From Ptiloglossa arizonensis (lineage: Eukaryota > Arthropoda > Insecta > Hymenoptera > Colletidae), in the NCBI RefSeq assembly GCF_051014685.1, contig NC_135056.1, positions 3,658,001-3,722,000 on the forward strand: DNA of 64,000 nucleotides. Reading direction: 5' to 3'. The notes below the pieces were generated by a model. That model had not been told where the DNA came from. It saw only the letters and a program-made list of their open reading frames with translations, and did no database searches. Shown here in pieces: positions 48,639 through 58,992 of this stretch (position 1 is the stretch's first letter; every line of letters starts with the position of its first letter). A program made the translations under genes and the position numbers.

Positions 48639-50235
48639 TAATCCCAAATTTCATAATTGAAGACGAATGCGAAACAAAACGTAACATTAAACTCTGTTCC
48701 AAAGGAGGATGTTAAAAAAGATGCTCATTTTTGGCATCACTTAGAAATGAAAAATTCATGTAGGATATTTTAGAGCGTCTCCCATGGAATAAAAAATGCC
48801 CTTATCACTCTTTCAAGAAACGATGGAAAAGTTGTCAAAAATGCGTTCAAAGTTAATATCTTCAAAGCTAATATATTTTTGAGACATCAATTTTCGATAA
48901 AGGCAGCCTCGTTTCCTAATAACTGAAGCAAAGCCGTATTTTCGCATTTTTTTAGTGAAAGTAATGTAAAATAGTATTTAAAACATTCCCCATTATCTCA
49001 AATATTTGTACTAATTTACTTTTTTATTTTTTTATACGAACGATATCCATGAATAATATACAAAAATTGATAGATTGAAATATTATATACTTTTTGTATA
49101 TTAAATAATTTTTTAAAAAAATATTCCTTATCTTCTAATATTGACATCATACCAGCTGAGGGTTATATACCTATGAGAGTCATATACACACATTTTTGTG
49201 ATATTAAATTTATATTTATTACCGTATCCCTGCAAATAGATTCAATAAATATTGTCTTTTCGAAATATGTCCAACTTAAACTGGCAAAGAATTTAATACC
49301 TAATGGATAACCAAACTTTTTAGTTTTCAGTAATATCACTTTATAGAGTATGTGTAGATTTTTATGATTGACTATATGTACATATATATAGGTTTAAGAA
49401 GGATAACCATGGTACTGGGTCATCTTGTCAATTTATGTTTGAACTTGGTAATTTTTTTATAGTAACTTATATTAACTTTAATAAACAAATGGAATTTGTT
49501 AAATACATATTTTCATTCAAGAGTAACATACAAAAATTAATATTACACAATATTAATTTTATTTCAGAATCTTGTTGAAATTGACCAACCGTGTTTTGTG
49601 GTTATCAAATTTTTATTCGTTACAAACATCTCGAAGAAATAGTAATTATTTCTAGCTTTGTAGTCTACAATAATATCTCTATTGGTCGGTCGTAGATTTT
49701 GTAAAAATAATAATTTATCGTATAACAACATGGCTGTCATTTAAAAGTAAAGGTTTTTTCCGTTTCTTGCGCATACAATGAAAATAAATGATTGAATAAC
49801 CAGTAATATTCGTATTGGCAATATTTTAAATCAATCGGACAAATGCGTTTTAATATAAATATGTTCAAACTTGCAGAATGGTGTGCTACAGCTACTTAAT
49901 ACACATTCGGGAATATTTTATAACTTTGTTATTTTTTTGAATTTCAATATAAAACTTCATAAATATATTTTTAAACTCTTCAGAAATGTTAATAAAAAAA
50001 AAAATGTTGATTTTTTTAACCTTGTACCATGATTAACCCGCTTAAATAATCGGCATTAAAAATCGATTAAAGATAGAAGGTGACGAAGGAAATAAAACTT
50101 TAATCGTAAAATATTACTAAAAGCGATTGACTAAAGCTAAAGTCAGTTTTTACTATTATATTTCTAAAATCTGATATATCATTGCAGATATTTAATGTGT
50201 GCTTATTTCATTATTGAGTATATTCTTAAAAGGTA

Positions 50236-50650
50236 TGTACACTATCGTCCATAAGTCTTAGGACACCTGTTAAATATAAAATTATCTCGTTTAGAAATAA
50301 TGATAAGAATAAATTCAAATAAATATTATCTTGCTTTATATCTTACACGATAAATAAATCATATATTCAATAATACGTTAGAAACTTCACTAGAAAGTAT
50401 AAATGTATAAACAGTGAAGTATTTTTATTTATGTATTTTCGAAAATTCTTTTACTAATTTTGCTAGTCTGGCTATTAATTCGTTAATTTCTGTTGTAATA
50501 TTATTCCACTTTTCTTCTAACTCTCTTCAAAGGTCAGTTTTCAATTCTGGAAAGATATCTTATACTCTTCTCATTAAGCAAATTGTCCTAGAACTTACAG
50601 GTAATAAATCGTTTATAAATGTCAAAGTATCGAGAACAAAAAGTTAACAA
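50236..50650 (-). mobile_element. Tc1-like relic, one end plus transposase C-terminus
   Basis: CACTATCGTCCATAAGTCTT at 50240 resembles Tc1-type ends and follows TA. On the minus strand, 50560-50420 reads LEEKWNNITTEINELIARLA then KLVKEFSKIHK, followed by a stop, similar to the C-terminal EEWNxI helix of Tc1 transposases. The other end was not found. Confidence 0.45.
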
Positions 50651-51113
50651 AAATTCAATTCTTTTATCAACTGCCCAATTTTCTTATATCATCTTACTTT
50701 TTCGAATATAATAAAATACTGAATTATGTAGCAACGTGAATGAATTAGCGGTACGAGAAATATTAGTAAGTATTAGATTCTTGCATAATAAATGTCGTTT
50801 TTAGATTGCATACTTTGAGTGGTCATGATTCAGCTGAAAATGAAGATTTTTTATAGAAACGGAAACCGTCCGGAACAATACATTTTTGCCAACGAGATAC
50901 AAGCTCGTTTCTCCATGTTAAATACTTCGAAATTCGGGTTCTTGCAACCAATAAATTTCTTAGAGGAGTGTTTAACCCTTCAGCGATCGGAATTGCGGAA
51001 CGAAAACTATTCTACAAGGCTTGGCGTGAATAGCTCGCCTTAAAAATAATGTAGTGTGCGATAGATTTCAAAGCATCTATATACAATTCAACGTCACACT
51101 TTTTATAGCGGTA

Positions 51114-52042
51114 CTACCTTGATCAAAAAGTTCTAGGACTGTCCCCCGTGTGTCGCTGTCAATCACCCGATTGTTTCTTTTTTTTTTTGTTAGGTTACCA
51201 TATCTGTCATTAACACTTCCTTCCAATTTCAGCATCATAGCTTGATATTTGTAAAAGTTACGTTGTACTGAGCACATCTCCTTTGTTCGTGTCTTCGATT
51301 TTGAAAATGGCATCATTTGAGCATCAACGAGTTTGCATTCCAAGGCCGAATCCGACCTAACATTTATTAAACGTATCATCACTGGAGATGAGACGTGGAT
51401 TTATGAGTATGACACACAATCCAGACATCAAGCGAGTGAATGGCGTGCACCGGAAGAGCCGAGACCGAAAAAACCACGTCGTTTTCAGTCAAGAAAGAAG
51501 GCGATGCTCACGGTTTTCATGGATTACAATGGTGTTGTGCATCAAGAATTCTTGCCAGAAAAACAGACAGTCAACAAAGAATATTATTTGGGCGTTTTGA
51601 GACGTTTGCGCGAAGCAATTCGTCAAAAAAGGCCAGATTTGTGGGCAAACAACTCGTGGATTTTGCACCACGATAACGCACCGGCGCACAATGCGATCCT
51701 TATCCGCGAGTTTTTGACGAAAAACAACACGAACACTATCCAGCAGCCTTCAAATTCACCAGATCTGGCTCCCTGCGACTTTTTTCTGTTCAACCGAATT
51801 AAAAAACCGCTTCGCGGAACGCGTTACAGTACCCGAGAGGAGGTCATGACAAAATCGAAGACGGCTCTGATGGACATACCGAAAATTGAGTACCAGCGGT
51901 GTTTCGAGGATTGGATCAAGCGCTGGCGCAAGTGCATTGCAGTCAATGGGGACTACTTTGAAGGGGACCATATCGATTTGGACGAATAAATTTGTATTTT
52001 TGATTTTATGAATAAAGTCCTAAAACTTTTTGATCAAGGTAG
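51114..52042 (+). mobile_element. Internally deleted mariner (irritans-like)
   Basis: 929 bp flanked by TA (51112-51113 and 52043-52044). The first 27 bases of each end pair as inverted repeats with one mismatch (CTACCTTGATCAAAAAGTT and onward). Full-length relatives are about 1.3 kb, so roughly 0.4 kb is missing, and it coincides with the DNA-binding region of the transposase. The original start is probably ATG at 51307 (MASFEHQR), which lies in a different frame from the catalytic part. Confidence 0.9.
51333..51989 (+). pseudogene. Mariner transposase catalytic domain, open but lacking the DNA-binding domain
   Basis: 218 uninterrupted codons from KAESDLTFIKRIITGDETW to GDYFEGDHIDLDE and a TAA stop. 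The three acidic residues are present: D of GDETW, D of HHDNAPAH, and D of SPDLAPCDF, with exactly 34 residues between the second and third (DD34D signature). YYLGVLRRLREAIRQK and the LAPCDFFLF ending place it near the irritans subfamily. The frame has no ATG at its start (TTG at 51333), and the helix-turn-helix is deleted, so no active enzyme is expected although the catalytic part looks young. Confidence 0.9.
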
Positions 52043-52373
52043 TATCTTAAGGTGTTTTGCCCTTTTTTGTACAAACTGTGCAACATCTTCGCGAATTTGA
52101 TATTTTTCCCTTTGGTGTAATTTTTGGAACAGAATGTCTTTCCGTTAAACAAGATATTATATCGGCGTGAATTGTTGTTCCTTCCCTGGTACTTAAATTA
52201 CGAAACTCAAGGAATATTTCTTCTATTAGCATGATTCTAAATTATAATTAGTTTATAGATACTTCTGTACCATTGCGATAAATAACGGAACTGTTCATAC
52301 CGCATTCGGTTATCTTTCGAATAATTTTAACAAAATGTTATATTTTATCTATTATTGTGAATACATTACACTA

Positions 52374-52576
52374 GGTCGTTCAATAAGTTTTGTCGTTTTT
52401 TCCATTGTAAAAAAATACTATGACACTTCAACTTCGAACAACTGTAAATATACGAACGAGTCGACAGATCTACATGAAACTTCACACATGTTCAACACAG
52501 TACCATTTTCAGAAAAATAAAACCACGAACCTAATAGTTCCATTTCTTATCGAACGACGAAACTTATCGAGCAACC
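52374..52576. mobile_element. Mariner-type MITE with TA duplication
   Basis: 203 bp; ends GGTCGTTCAATAAGTTTTGT and, complemented, GGTTGCTCGATAAGTTTCGT, flanked by TA (52372-52373 and 52577-52578). Same end family as the cluster at 46757-46891. No transposase inside. Confidence 0.8.
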
Positions 52577-52859
52577 TATTACATATAGATTCTCCAGTGG
52601 TCGAAACAGTTCCTATTACGAACTTGCTGTTTACATAAACAAAGAAACACAAGGCGTGATCTGTTACCTAGATCTTTATCCGATACGGAGGTGGTCGCTG
52701 AAGGGTTAATAGCTCTATGATTTCTTATGGTCTTATCCTCAAGAAAATGATCAAATTTACAAGAACTATAATTCGTGAAATTTTTTATTGTTGTATAGTA
52801 CCATTTTTCATTGCACATTGTAACAAGCTGCAAGAAAGAATTATTTCTTTCTTATGAAA

Positions 52860-53098
52860 CAGCACTATTCAGTGCAGAGTGTGTTCTCACACGCCTCTTT
52901 GACCTTTTAAATAATTCTTCCTCCTTCAATATGCCTATGTTGTCAAAAAAACTGCGCCACGCTACAATAAACAAAACTAAAAGGCAACCATGGAAGGATA
53001 TCGACTCCATCGTAAAGAAGTTCACAAATGTTACGTACAAGGCATACGTTAGGTGGGAGTGGAAGAACTCCAAAGGTTTTGTGAGATTTGACTTGGAT
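52860..53098 (+). mobile_element. hAT-like MITE, copy D
   Basis: Diverged member of the CAGCGCTG family: begins CAGCACTATTCAGTG, contains ATGCCTATGTTGTCAAAAAA, CATCGTAAAGAAGTTCACAA, ACGTTAGGTGGGAGTGG and AACTCCAAAGGTTTTGTGAG in the family order. The right end is worn. The 106-codon frame across it (52811-53131) is a by-product. Confidence 0.6.
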
Positions 53099-54442
53099 AA
53101 TGTTAATGGAAAAGTACTACCGCAGAAATGATACAATGGTAATGACTTTCCAATTGCACTGAGCTGACAAATGATAACTAATAAGTAAACATCAAGCGGT
53201 ATTGGAAATTTGTATACTATTATTCAGGTTTTCAACGCTATGTAAGCCTTTGAAACATCGTTGTCTAAGGTATTAACCTAACCATGACTTCCAATTTTTG
53301 AAATTTTTATCTACATATTGAAACTGATACTTGGTTGAATGTGACGTTGATTCTTCTGCGTGATTTAATATAATTAAATTTATTCTCATGTCGCAATTAC
53401 TTTCGAATACCGCTCTTCAAGAGTATTAAAATGAATACCGTTTCAAAATAATTGTCAACGGATTTGAAATTACATAGTACGACGTTTATCGAAACAAATA
53501 ATACGGAAACAAGAACAATTATTGCAATTCATAACAGTTTCGAAGATAGTTGAAACAAGGCATACCAAAAAATCGATATTTATTATGCAACAACTTGATA
53601 TATAAGTAAAACATTTTGAATTTCTCATTCTTTCAAGAAAGTATTTAAAGTATTTAAAGTATTTCTGCACTACAGTTATTTCACACGAATGTTTACTTAC
53701 GTTCTTTATTACCTCATAAAGTAACTACAATATACAGGCTATGTCACCTAACGTTATTACTTTGAAAATTGTAGTTTCATTCACATTCTCCAAAAGTATA
53801 TTAAAAAGTGATTTTTTTAATTTCGGGGGAATGGGGTGGCAAGTATTATGACTGACATAGGTGTTATTTTTCTCAAGATTATATTTTTCAATTATTAAAA
53901 GTCATCGATGTTTTATTTAAAATAGGACACCGAGTTAAATTTAACAACTTACAGTAATATAACTTTCAAATGACCTTGGATATAGAAATTTATAATTACA
54001 ACAACTGAATCATTTCTGATCCAAAATATTCAGTTCGGAACACATTCCGAAAACAAATGTTTGTATCCAAGGTAATATGAAAATCACACAAGTTCTTCAA
54101 TTTCTCTCGATATCAGTTACAATACCGCACACAAAAATATGTAATCGCTTGAATAATAAAAAATCGATGTTTTCCAAATGTCGAGAAATATGTCTTTAAA
54201 AAACTGACCAGCCAATCATAATAATACCTCCACCGATCAAATCAAACAGTTGCTCCTTCAGATAGCTTCTTGGTAGCTTTTTTTTAAAAAAAAAAGAGAT
54301 ATTTGGTATGATAACATTAGGTTTTGAACACCGTATATAAACTTCATGTTATCGTAGATCATGCGTTTCGATTCAGAATAAAAGAATAAAATATTCGATA
54401 TGCAAACAAATCACACGAGACGATAAAATAAACAAAACTAAC

Positions 54443-54610
54443 CGTTGTTTCTCCTGCCATGAATTTCTTGGTCCTCCGATACGGTCTCCAGAAGTGGCAA
54501 AGTATTATCAGGACAGTAAGGTGAACTGAATGGAACTCCTGAAGTGCCCTCTGACATTCCAGTACCATCTAAACCTGCGCTATGACAGCTCCGTGGCAGA
54601 CTGGAATATC
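54443..54610 (-). CDS. FRMD5: FRMD5-like FERM protein, small internal exon
   Basis: 168 nt, acceptor AAATTACAG ends at 54611, donor GTTAGT at 54442, phase 1 at both ends. Product about 56 residues: YSSLPRSCHSAGLDGTGMSE, then a Pro/Ser-rich part ending LLETVSEDQEIHGRRNN. The start is completed by A from the upstream exon (Arg), the end by G joined to CC (Ala). The SLPRSCHS stretch resembles the SRSC segment that follows the FERM-adjacent region of vertebrate FRMD5. Likely cytoplasmic linker with phosphorylatable Ser/Thr. Confidence 0.8.
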
Positions 54611-55085
54611 CTGTAATTTGAATATTTAAATAATTCGTCTACACCTCGTATCAATTATGTCGAAAAAAATTCATTAAAAGAAATTTATTTTGTAACAATC
54701 TTCCTTGCCATAACAATTTTTGTCGTTGTGATAATATAGAAATCTTTTGTCGTCGTATAGAAAATATAAGCATTGAGCGATAAGAAAGAAAAAGCGTGTG
54801 CCAGGTATGATCAGATACCTTGTTTAGGGAAATGCTGAACATCTGTCCTTTTATATTAAATACAGACAGATACCTAAAGGTCGTACACCTGCATGCTCAA
54901 TCAAGATCCTACCTTATTGGTGGGATCTTGCCACCTTTTCCAGTATAATCATAAGACTATTTCCCTTCAAAAGTTAGTTGAACAACGATTTGTCCATATG
55001 TTTGGAAGAAATCTCTTTTTCACAAAGTAGCAATATTTTCTTGGCAAGTAAATAGAATACTCATTCAATAGACACAAACAGGTAA

Positions 55086-55365
55086 AGGGACGTAAAGACG
55101 TAAGCGACAAAGACGATAAAGACGCGTGCCGAGGGCATCAAGACGATAAGCTTAGTCTTATACGCGGTCGATCTACCTTTAGTGAAGAGCGAAACTAATC
55201 ACCAACACCACGTTTAATACTAATAACACTGTAACTTATAATATTCTTAAATATACATCAATACACCGCACGAGTACGATTATTTGGGGGCTCGTACGGG
55301 GATCAATAACTCAGCGTACTCATCTAGTGATCCGAAGGAAACAACACTACTCTATCAAAAAAATG
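55086..55365 (+). mobile_element. LTR fragment with primer site and leader, second copy
   Basis: From GACGTAAGCGACAAAGACG on, it follows 34410-34690 closely: CGTGCCGAGGGCATCAAGAC, CTTAGTCTTATACGCGG, TCGATCTACCTTTAGTGAA, AACACTGTAACTTATAATAT, then the primer site TGGGGGCTCGTACGGGGAT at 55285-55303 and GATCAATAACTCAGCGTACT. Similarity stops about 60 bp after the primer site, at nearly the same place as in the first copy. The 5' half of the LTR with TATA box and minisatellite is missing. Confidence 0.75.
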
Positions 55366-55367
55366 TC

Positions 55368-56025
55368 AAGCCCCGTCTGAGTTTTGCAAGAAAATATTTA
55401 TGATGGAATATCGAGCAATGGAAAAAAGTAATTTCTTTCAACGAATCTAAAATCAATTGATTTTCATCGGATGGGCGTTGTCAGTGTTAGAAGAAGCAAG
55501 ACGAACCTCTTTTACCGCGTCATGTGAAGCAAACAATTAAATTTGCTGGTGATCCATTTATGGTGTGGGGTTGGATTACCGCGTACGGTGTAGGTTCACT
55601 ACACCAAATAGAAGGTATGGTGTATCAGTATACGTATAAGGATGTTTTAGAAAAAAAATTTAGACACAGTGTTTTAATTTTGTTTTAGAAACAATTAAAA
55701 ATATGCCAGTAATACAGTGTGTGTTGTATTTCAACGTGACAAAGCTCCTGGGCACTGTGCAAAGAGCAGGAAGAATTGATTGCAAATTCAACCATTTCTG
55801 AAGTCCAGACATAAACCCAATTAAAAATGTCTGGACATAGATAAATATGAAGTTAGGAAATAAATATAGAGCTCCCCCAACAACAATAACTGATTTGTGG
55901 CAAGGAATATAGGAACAGTGGTATTCTATTACACCAGAGTGTTGCAAAAGTGTAGTATTAAGTATGCTTAAACGTATTCAGACAATTATCAAGATTAAAG
56001 GTTTATGGACGAAATATTAAGTGTA
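55368..56025 (+). pseudogene. Tc1-like transposase relic
   Basis: Plus strand in several frames: KPRLSFARKYL, FSSDGR, KQTIKFAGDPFMVWGWITAY, GVGSLHQIEGMVYQYTYKDV, a HC/AK block where HxAK is expected, PIKNVWT, KYRAPPTTITDLWQGI, EQWYSITPECCKSVVLSMLK and RIQTIIKIKGLWTKY with a stop. This is the full order of the catalytic half of a Tc1-like transposase, including the C-terminal TKY ending. Many stops and shifts. It abuts the LTR fragment at its left. Confidence 0.85.
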
Positions 56026-56399
56026 TCTAAATCTGAAATGTTTACTCAAAATTAGTTGCAGTGCCACATTGACTGCACGAAAAAAAAAAAAAATAAAAAT
56101 TGTACGAAGCGAAATAGTAATGATGTCACAAATGATAAATTTGTTCGAAAAGCCAAAAGATTGCAGATAATACTAAGTATTTTGTTTCTTTTGTATTCTA
56201 CATGCAAATATTGAATAAAAAATGATTTTTATTAAAATGTCGTATGTGTGGTCAGTTTTGTTCCTTGCTGTGTAAGGGTTCCTTTTTAATATTTCCAAGG
56301 AAATATATTTGAATGTACGAATGTGGACAAGACTCATCTATGGTTCTTATGTTTGGATCGGTTTCTTTACCACGAGTCTCATATGATTTTGTAGGTTAA

Positions 56400-56850
56400 C
56401 TTACTATATACTATTCGCGTTTAGCGGTTGCGACAGTACTATAATTTGCGTGGGCTGAAGGACGCGGTGTCATCAACGTGTGGTCACAGAGGAGGAGATA
56501 TCGTGACCCATTTTACCCTCTCTTTCTTTGGGAATGTAAAACTTGGAGTCACGTTTACAACTCCACAATTTAACCTACGTTTACGTTTACTTTATAACTA
56601 CACATGCTTGTTATAACCGCACAAGACATGGACTCTGCTCCTACAAGTTGAAACGGCACGGAGAAAAGAAGAATCGTCCACTCGTATCACTCGTGACACG
56701 ACATTTACACTGTAATGAATGTAAAGCGCATCTCTGTCGTTGTATCTCGCTTTGTCCTATTTTGTTTTGTTCGTGTTCTCCGCACGTGCCGCCTTGTTTA
56801 AGCCCGCGGTCGAAACAGGCCCAAGCGGACTCGGAAAATCCGATACTACA
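56400..56850 (-). mobile_element. Diverged solo LTR of the 33.8-kb family
   Basis: Minus strand from 56850: TGTAGTATCGGATTTTCCGA, then GTCCGCTTGGGCCTG and GCACGTGCGGA, paralleling 33807-33880 (TGTGGTATCGGATTTTCCGT, ATCCGCTTGGGCCTG, GCACGTGCGGA). It then diverges, but keeps a higher GC content than its surroundings and a TATAAAG-like AGTTATAAAGT near 56590. The 3' limit is not defined. Frames at 56428-56616 and 56543-56854 are not genes. Confidence 0.6.
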
Positions 56851-57404
56851 ATAGTTTTGACTATCTGATTAAAATACATTAAATTGAACTCAATATAGAG
56901 CATGTCGTTTTTTCAGAACTTCAAATAATAGTTTACACACTCTTGTACGAATTCTAATTATTTATGCAAAAACTTATGTTTAATTCTATTAAAAGAAGAA
57001 AGACCCCTGTCCCATTCTGAGGGTTTCAGGCTCGTGATTCATATTTCTTCAGCCTCCTTGCTTTGCAAATACATTCGTCTTCCTACATATGTTTAAATTA
57101 ATAGTTTTTCTTAGAAAGTCACCACGAGAGATATTTTAAATTTTCGAAGGAACTCTATGAGTATTGAAAACATTTATCAAATACCCGTATGAAAATTTTA
57201 TTCCTATCTACCAGTAAATATAATATTTATCAACTATCGAGCTGTTCAGATTCAATTATTCGATGAATTCTTAGGTATTTTTTTTGTTCTTGAAGCGGGA
57301 ATATTTAAAAATATTAAATTAAATATTCTTAGGTTACTCAATCTAGTTATCACTAAATAGTGACGAAGTCTTGTACGATTCGGAATAGAAAGAAGTATAC
57401 TAAC

Positions 57405-57631
57405 TTATTTCAACAAGGTCTTGACTCGGAGTACTCGGGGTGGCTGGTACACTGCTGGCTTTTCTTCTAAGACACGAGGTTTGACATCGTTGCACAGATG
57501 GTTCATCTTTTTGAAGTGGACTCATTTCTTCTAAGACTTCTTTCTCCGTTCTTCCAGTGTACTTAAACTTCGTACCCCATGAGAATATGGATCCGCCGCT
57601 AACAACTGGTGCATCTGACGCTCTGGGTAAT
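57405..57631 (-). CDS. FRMD5: FRMD5-like FERM protein, FERM-adjacent exon
   Basis: 227 nt; acceptor TTTCTTTCCTTAG ends at 57632, donor GTTAGT at 57404. It starts with the last base of a split codon and ends in phase 1. Product about 75 residues: LPRASDAPVVSGGSIFSWG, then TKFKYTGRTEKEVLEE and a Ser/Thr/Pro stretch (SSVPATPSTPSQDLVEI). The KF(K/R)Y(S/T)GR motif is the hallmark of the FERM-adjacent (FA) region, which directly follows the third FERM lobe, and KEVLEE/KEVMES resembles FRMD3/FRMD5 rather than other FERM families. Vertebrate FRMD5 acts at cell junctions and affects adhesion and motility; the insect role is inferred. The FERM domain proper must be encoded to the right of the window. 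Confidence 0.85.
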
Positions 57632-58992
57632 CTAAGGAAAGAAAATCAACATCAGTAATTGATGTGACTACAGTCGCGATAACTGAATATATTTGAAAGA
57701 TTAGAACAAACGCGTAATTGAGCTAAACGTCTTCGTGAAAGAAGTCGTTCGAGAAAGAATATTTTATGTCAATCCTAAAACAAGATATTCTCTTCGATTA
57801 ACTATTTATTTATATTTTAGTAGATAGAGAAAAATCATAAACTTTACGTAAACTAGTGTAATAATACAAATATTTTTGATTATTAGTTATCCGTAGGTAA
57901 ACCACTCTTCCACAAATTAAAGCCCACATTGCACCAGCAGAAAATCCCTTACGCGTTTAGTAGATTGCTGCAGAAATAATGCATTATGAACTTTTGCCGA
58001 CTAACCAAATAGTAATAGCAGCTTTACTTGCAACGTAGTCTGTTTCGATACAGAATATACTTGAAAGTATATACGTGAAAAGGCAATGATGTACCGGAAC
58101 GGTATATTGTTACTTTAAGATGACATATGGTTGCAGGCGGTACAAGAATGATTAGACAACATTTTTAGTTACGAATGGAAACTTTGGTTTATTTGTCTAA
58201 TCTACCAGATTTTTAAATTAAGTTATTGTTCGTTTTGTATTATAAGATGAATTAAAAAATTACTAACTCCGAAGTAAAGGCATGTCAGAAGTGAATTTCT
58301 AAAGCTTTTGGCAATTTAGAAAAGTTGTGACTGTTCTAAAAATGGCATCGATACTCGTATTTCCTATTGGACAATGACATTTAGAGGAAGATATTGTACA
58401 CGGTTATAATTTTGTTGGTTCTCTCTTTTCATGTTAGTTTATTTTTACCCTAAACTCCAGATTAACACTTTCCGTCACATATTTGTTAGCACCCTGGATC
58501 ACAGGAAATAAAGTTTCATCCAATGTGAATTGAAAATGATGGTTACGTGATAACAAATCGAATGTTAATCTTCTACCTTAACACATCGAGAATATGATCC
58601 AATACGTTGCGTATGTACAATATTGCACGCTTCCCTTTGTTCCAGATTTAAATGTATTATTGTCTTCGAATTAGAAATACAAACTTAAAGACAATTATCG
58701 AGACAATTTTCTTCTAATTACGGTATAACATTATAATACTGTCGTCACAGAAACGTACGCAATGATTATATATAGTCTTTCTTCGTTGAAAGCTGCTTCG
58801 ACAAAATTGATGTGTACTGTATTATGTAAAAGGAATGTAATTCCCAAAAAGGTCATTTCTCGTTTCTTTTTTGCCAAAAATAACAGCGAAATGGAATGAG
58901 CGTCCTTTGCGTGCGCGATTGGTGTGCGTTTATGATATAATACAAAGCGGAGGAATTTACTCAAAAACAGATTTGTATATTTCGATATCCAT

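Larger units (their letters stand above)
45378..49166. mobile_element. Putative piggyBac-type (TTAA) element, 3.8 kb, heavily invaded
   Basis: TTAACCCTCAGCTGGTATG at 45378 and its inverse CATACCAGCTGAGGGTTA ending near 49165: 17 bp identical inverted repeats. The left flank is TTAA, the right one TTAT, so the duplication is decayed if real. Inside are a hAT fragment, a mariner-type repeat cluster and a non-LTR ORF1 relic with a pogo insertion, but no piggyBac transposase was seen. The pairing may be fortuitous between two members of one short family. Confidence 0.45.
50972..52709. mobile_element. TTAA-flanked (piggyBac-type) non-autonomous element with nested mariners
   Basis: Ends TTAACCCTTCAGCGATC at 50972 and, as complement, TTAACCCTTCAGCGACC at 52709: 14 of 15 bases after cutting at TTAA pair as inverted repeats. 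TTAA duplicates are intact at both sides (50972-50975 and 52706-52709). Subtracting the nested mariner (51114-52042) and the mariner-type MITE (52374-52576) leaves about 600 bp without coding capacity. Confidence 0.65.
42980..54442 (-). other. FRMD5 intron (about 11.5 kb)
   Basis: Bounded by the acceptor at 42980 and the GTTAGT donor at 54442. Contains the two TTAA-type elements and nested insertions listed separately. 43430-45370, 49170-50230 and 53110-54440 are AT-rich, without recognised genes or elements. Confidence 0.75.
54611..57404 (-). other. FRMD5 intron (about 2.8 kb)
   Basis: Between the GTTAGT donor at 57404 and the acceptor at 54611. Holds an LTR fragment, a Tc1 relic and a diverged LTR. 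54620-55080 and 56860-57400 show nothing further. Confidence 0.75.

Noticed and set aside
52811..53131. 106-codon plus-strand frame
   Set aside because: Covers MITE copy D almost exactly; the other copies of the family do not keep a frame.
58731..58964. 77-codon minus-strand frame as a possible FERM-lobe exon of FRMD5
   Set aside because: Sequence has none of the FERM F3 features, and no phase-2 donor is in place.
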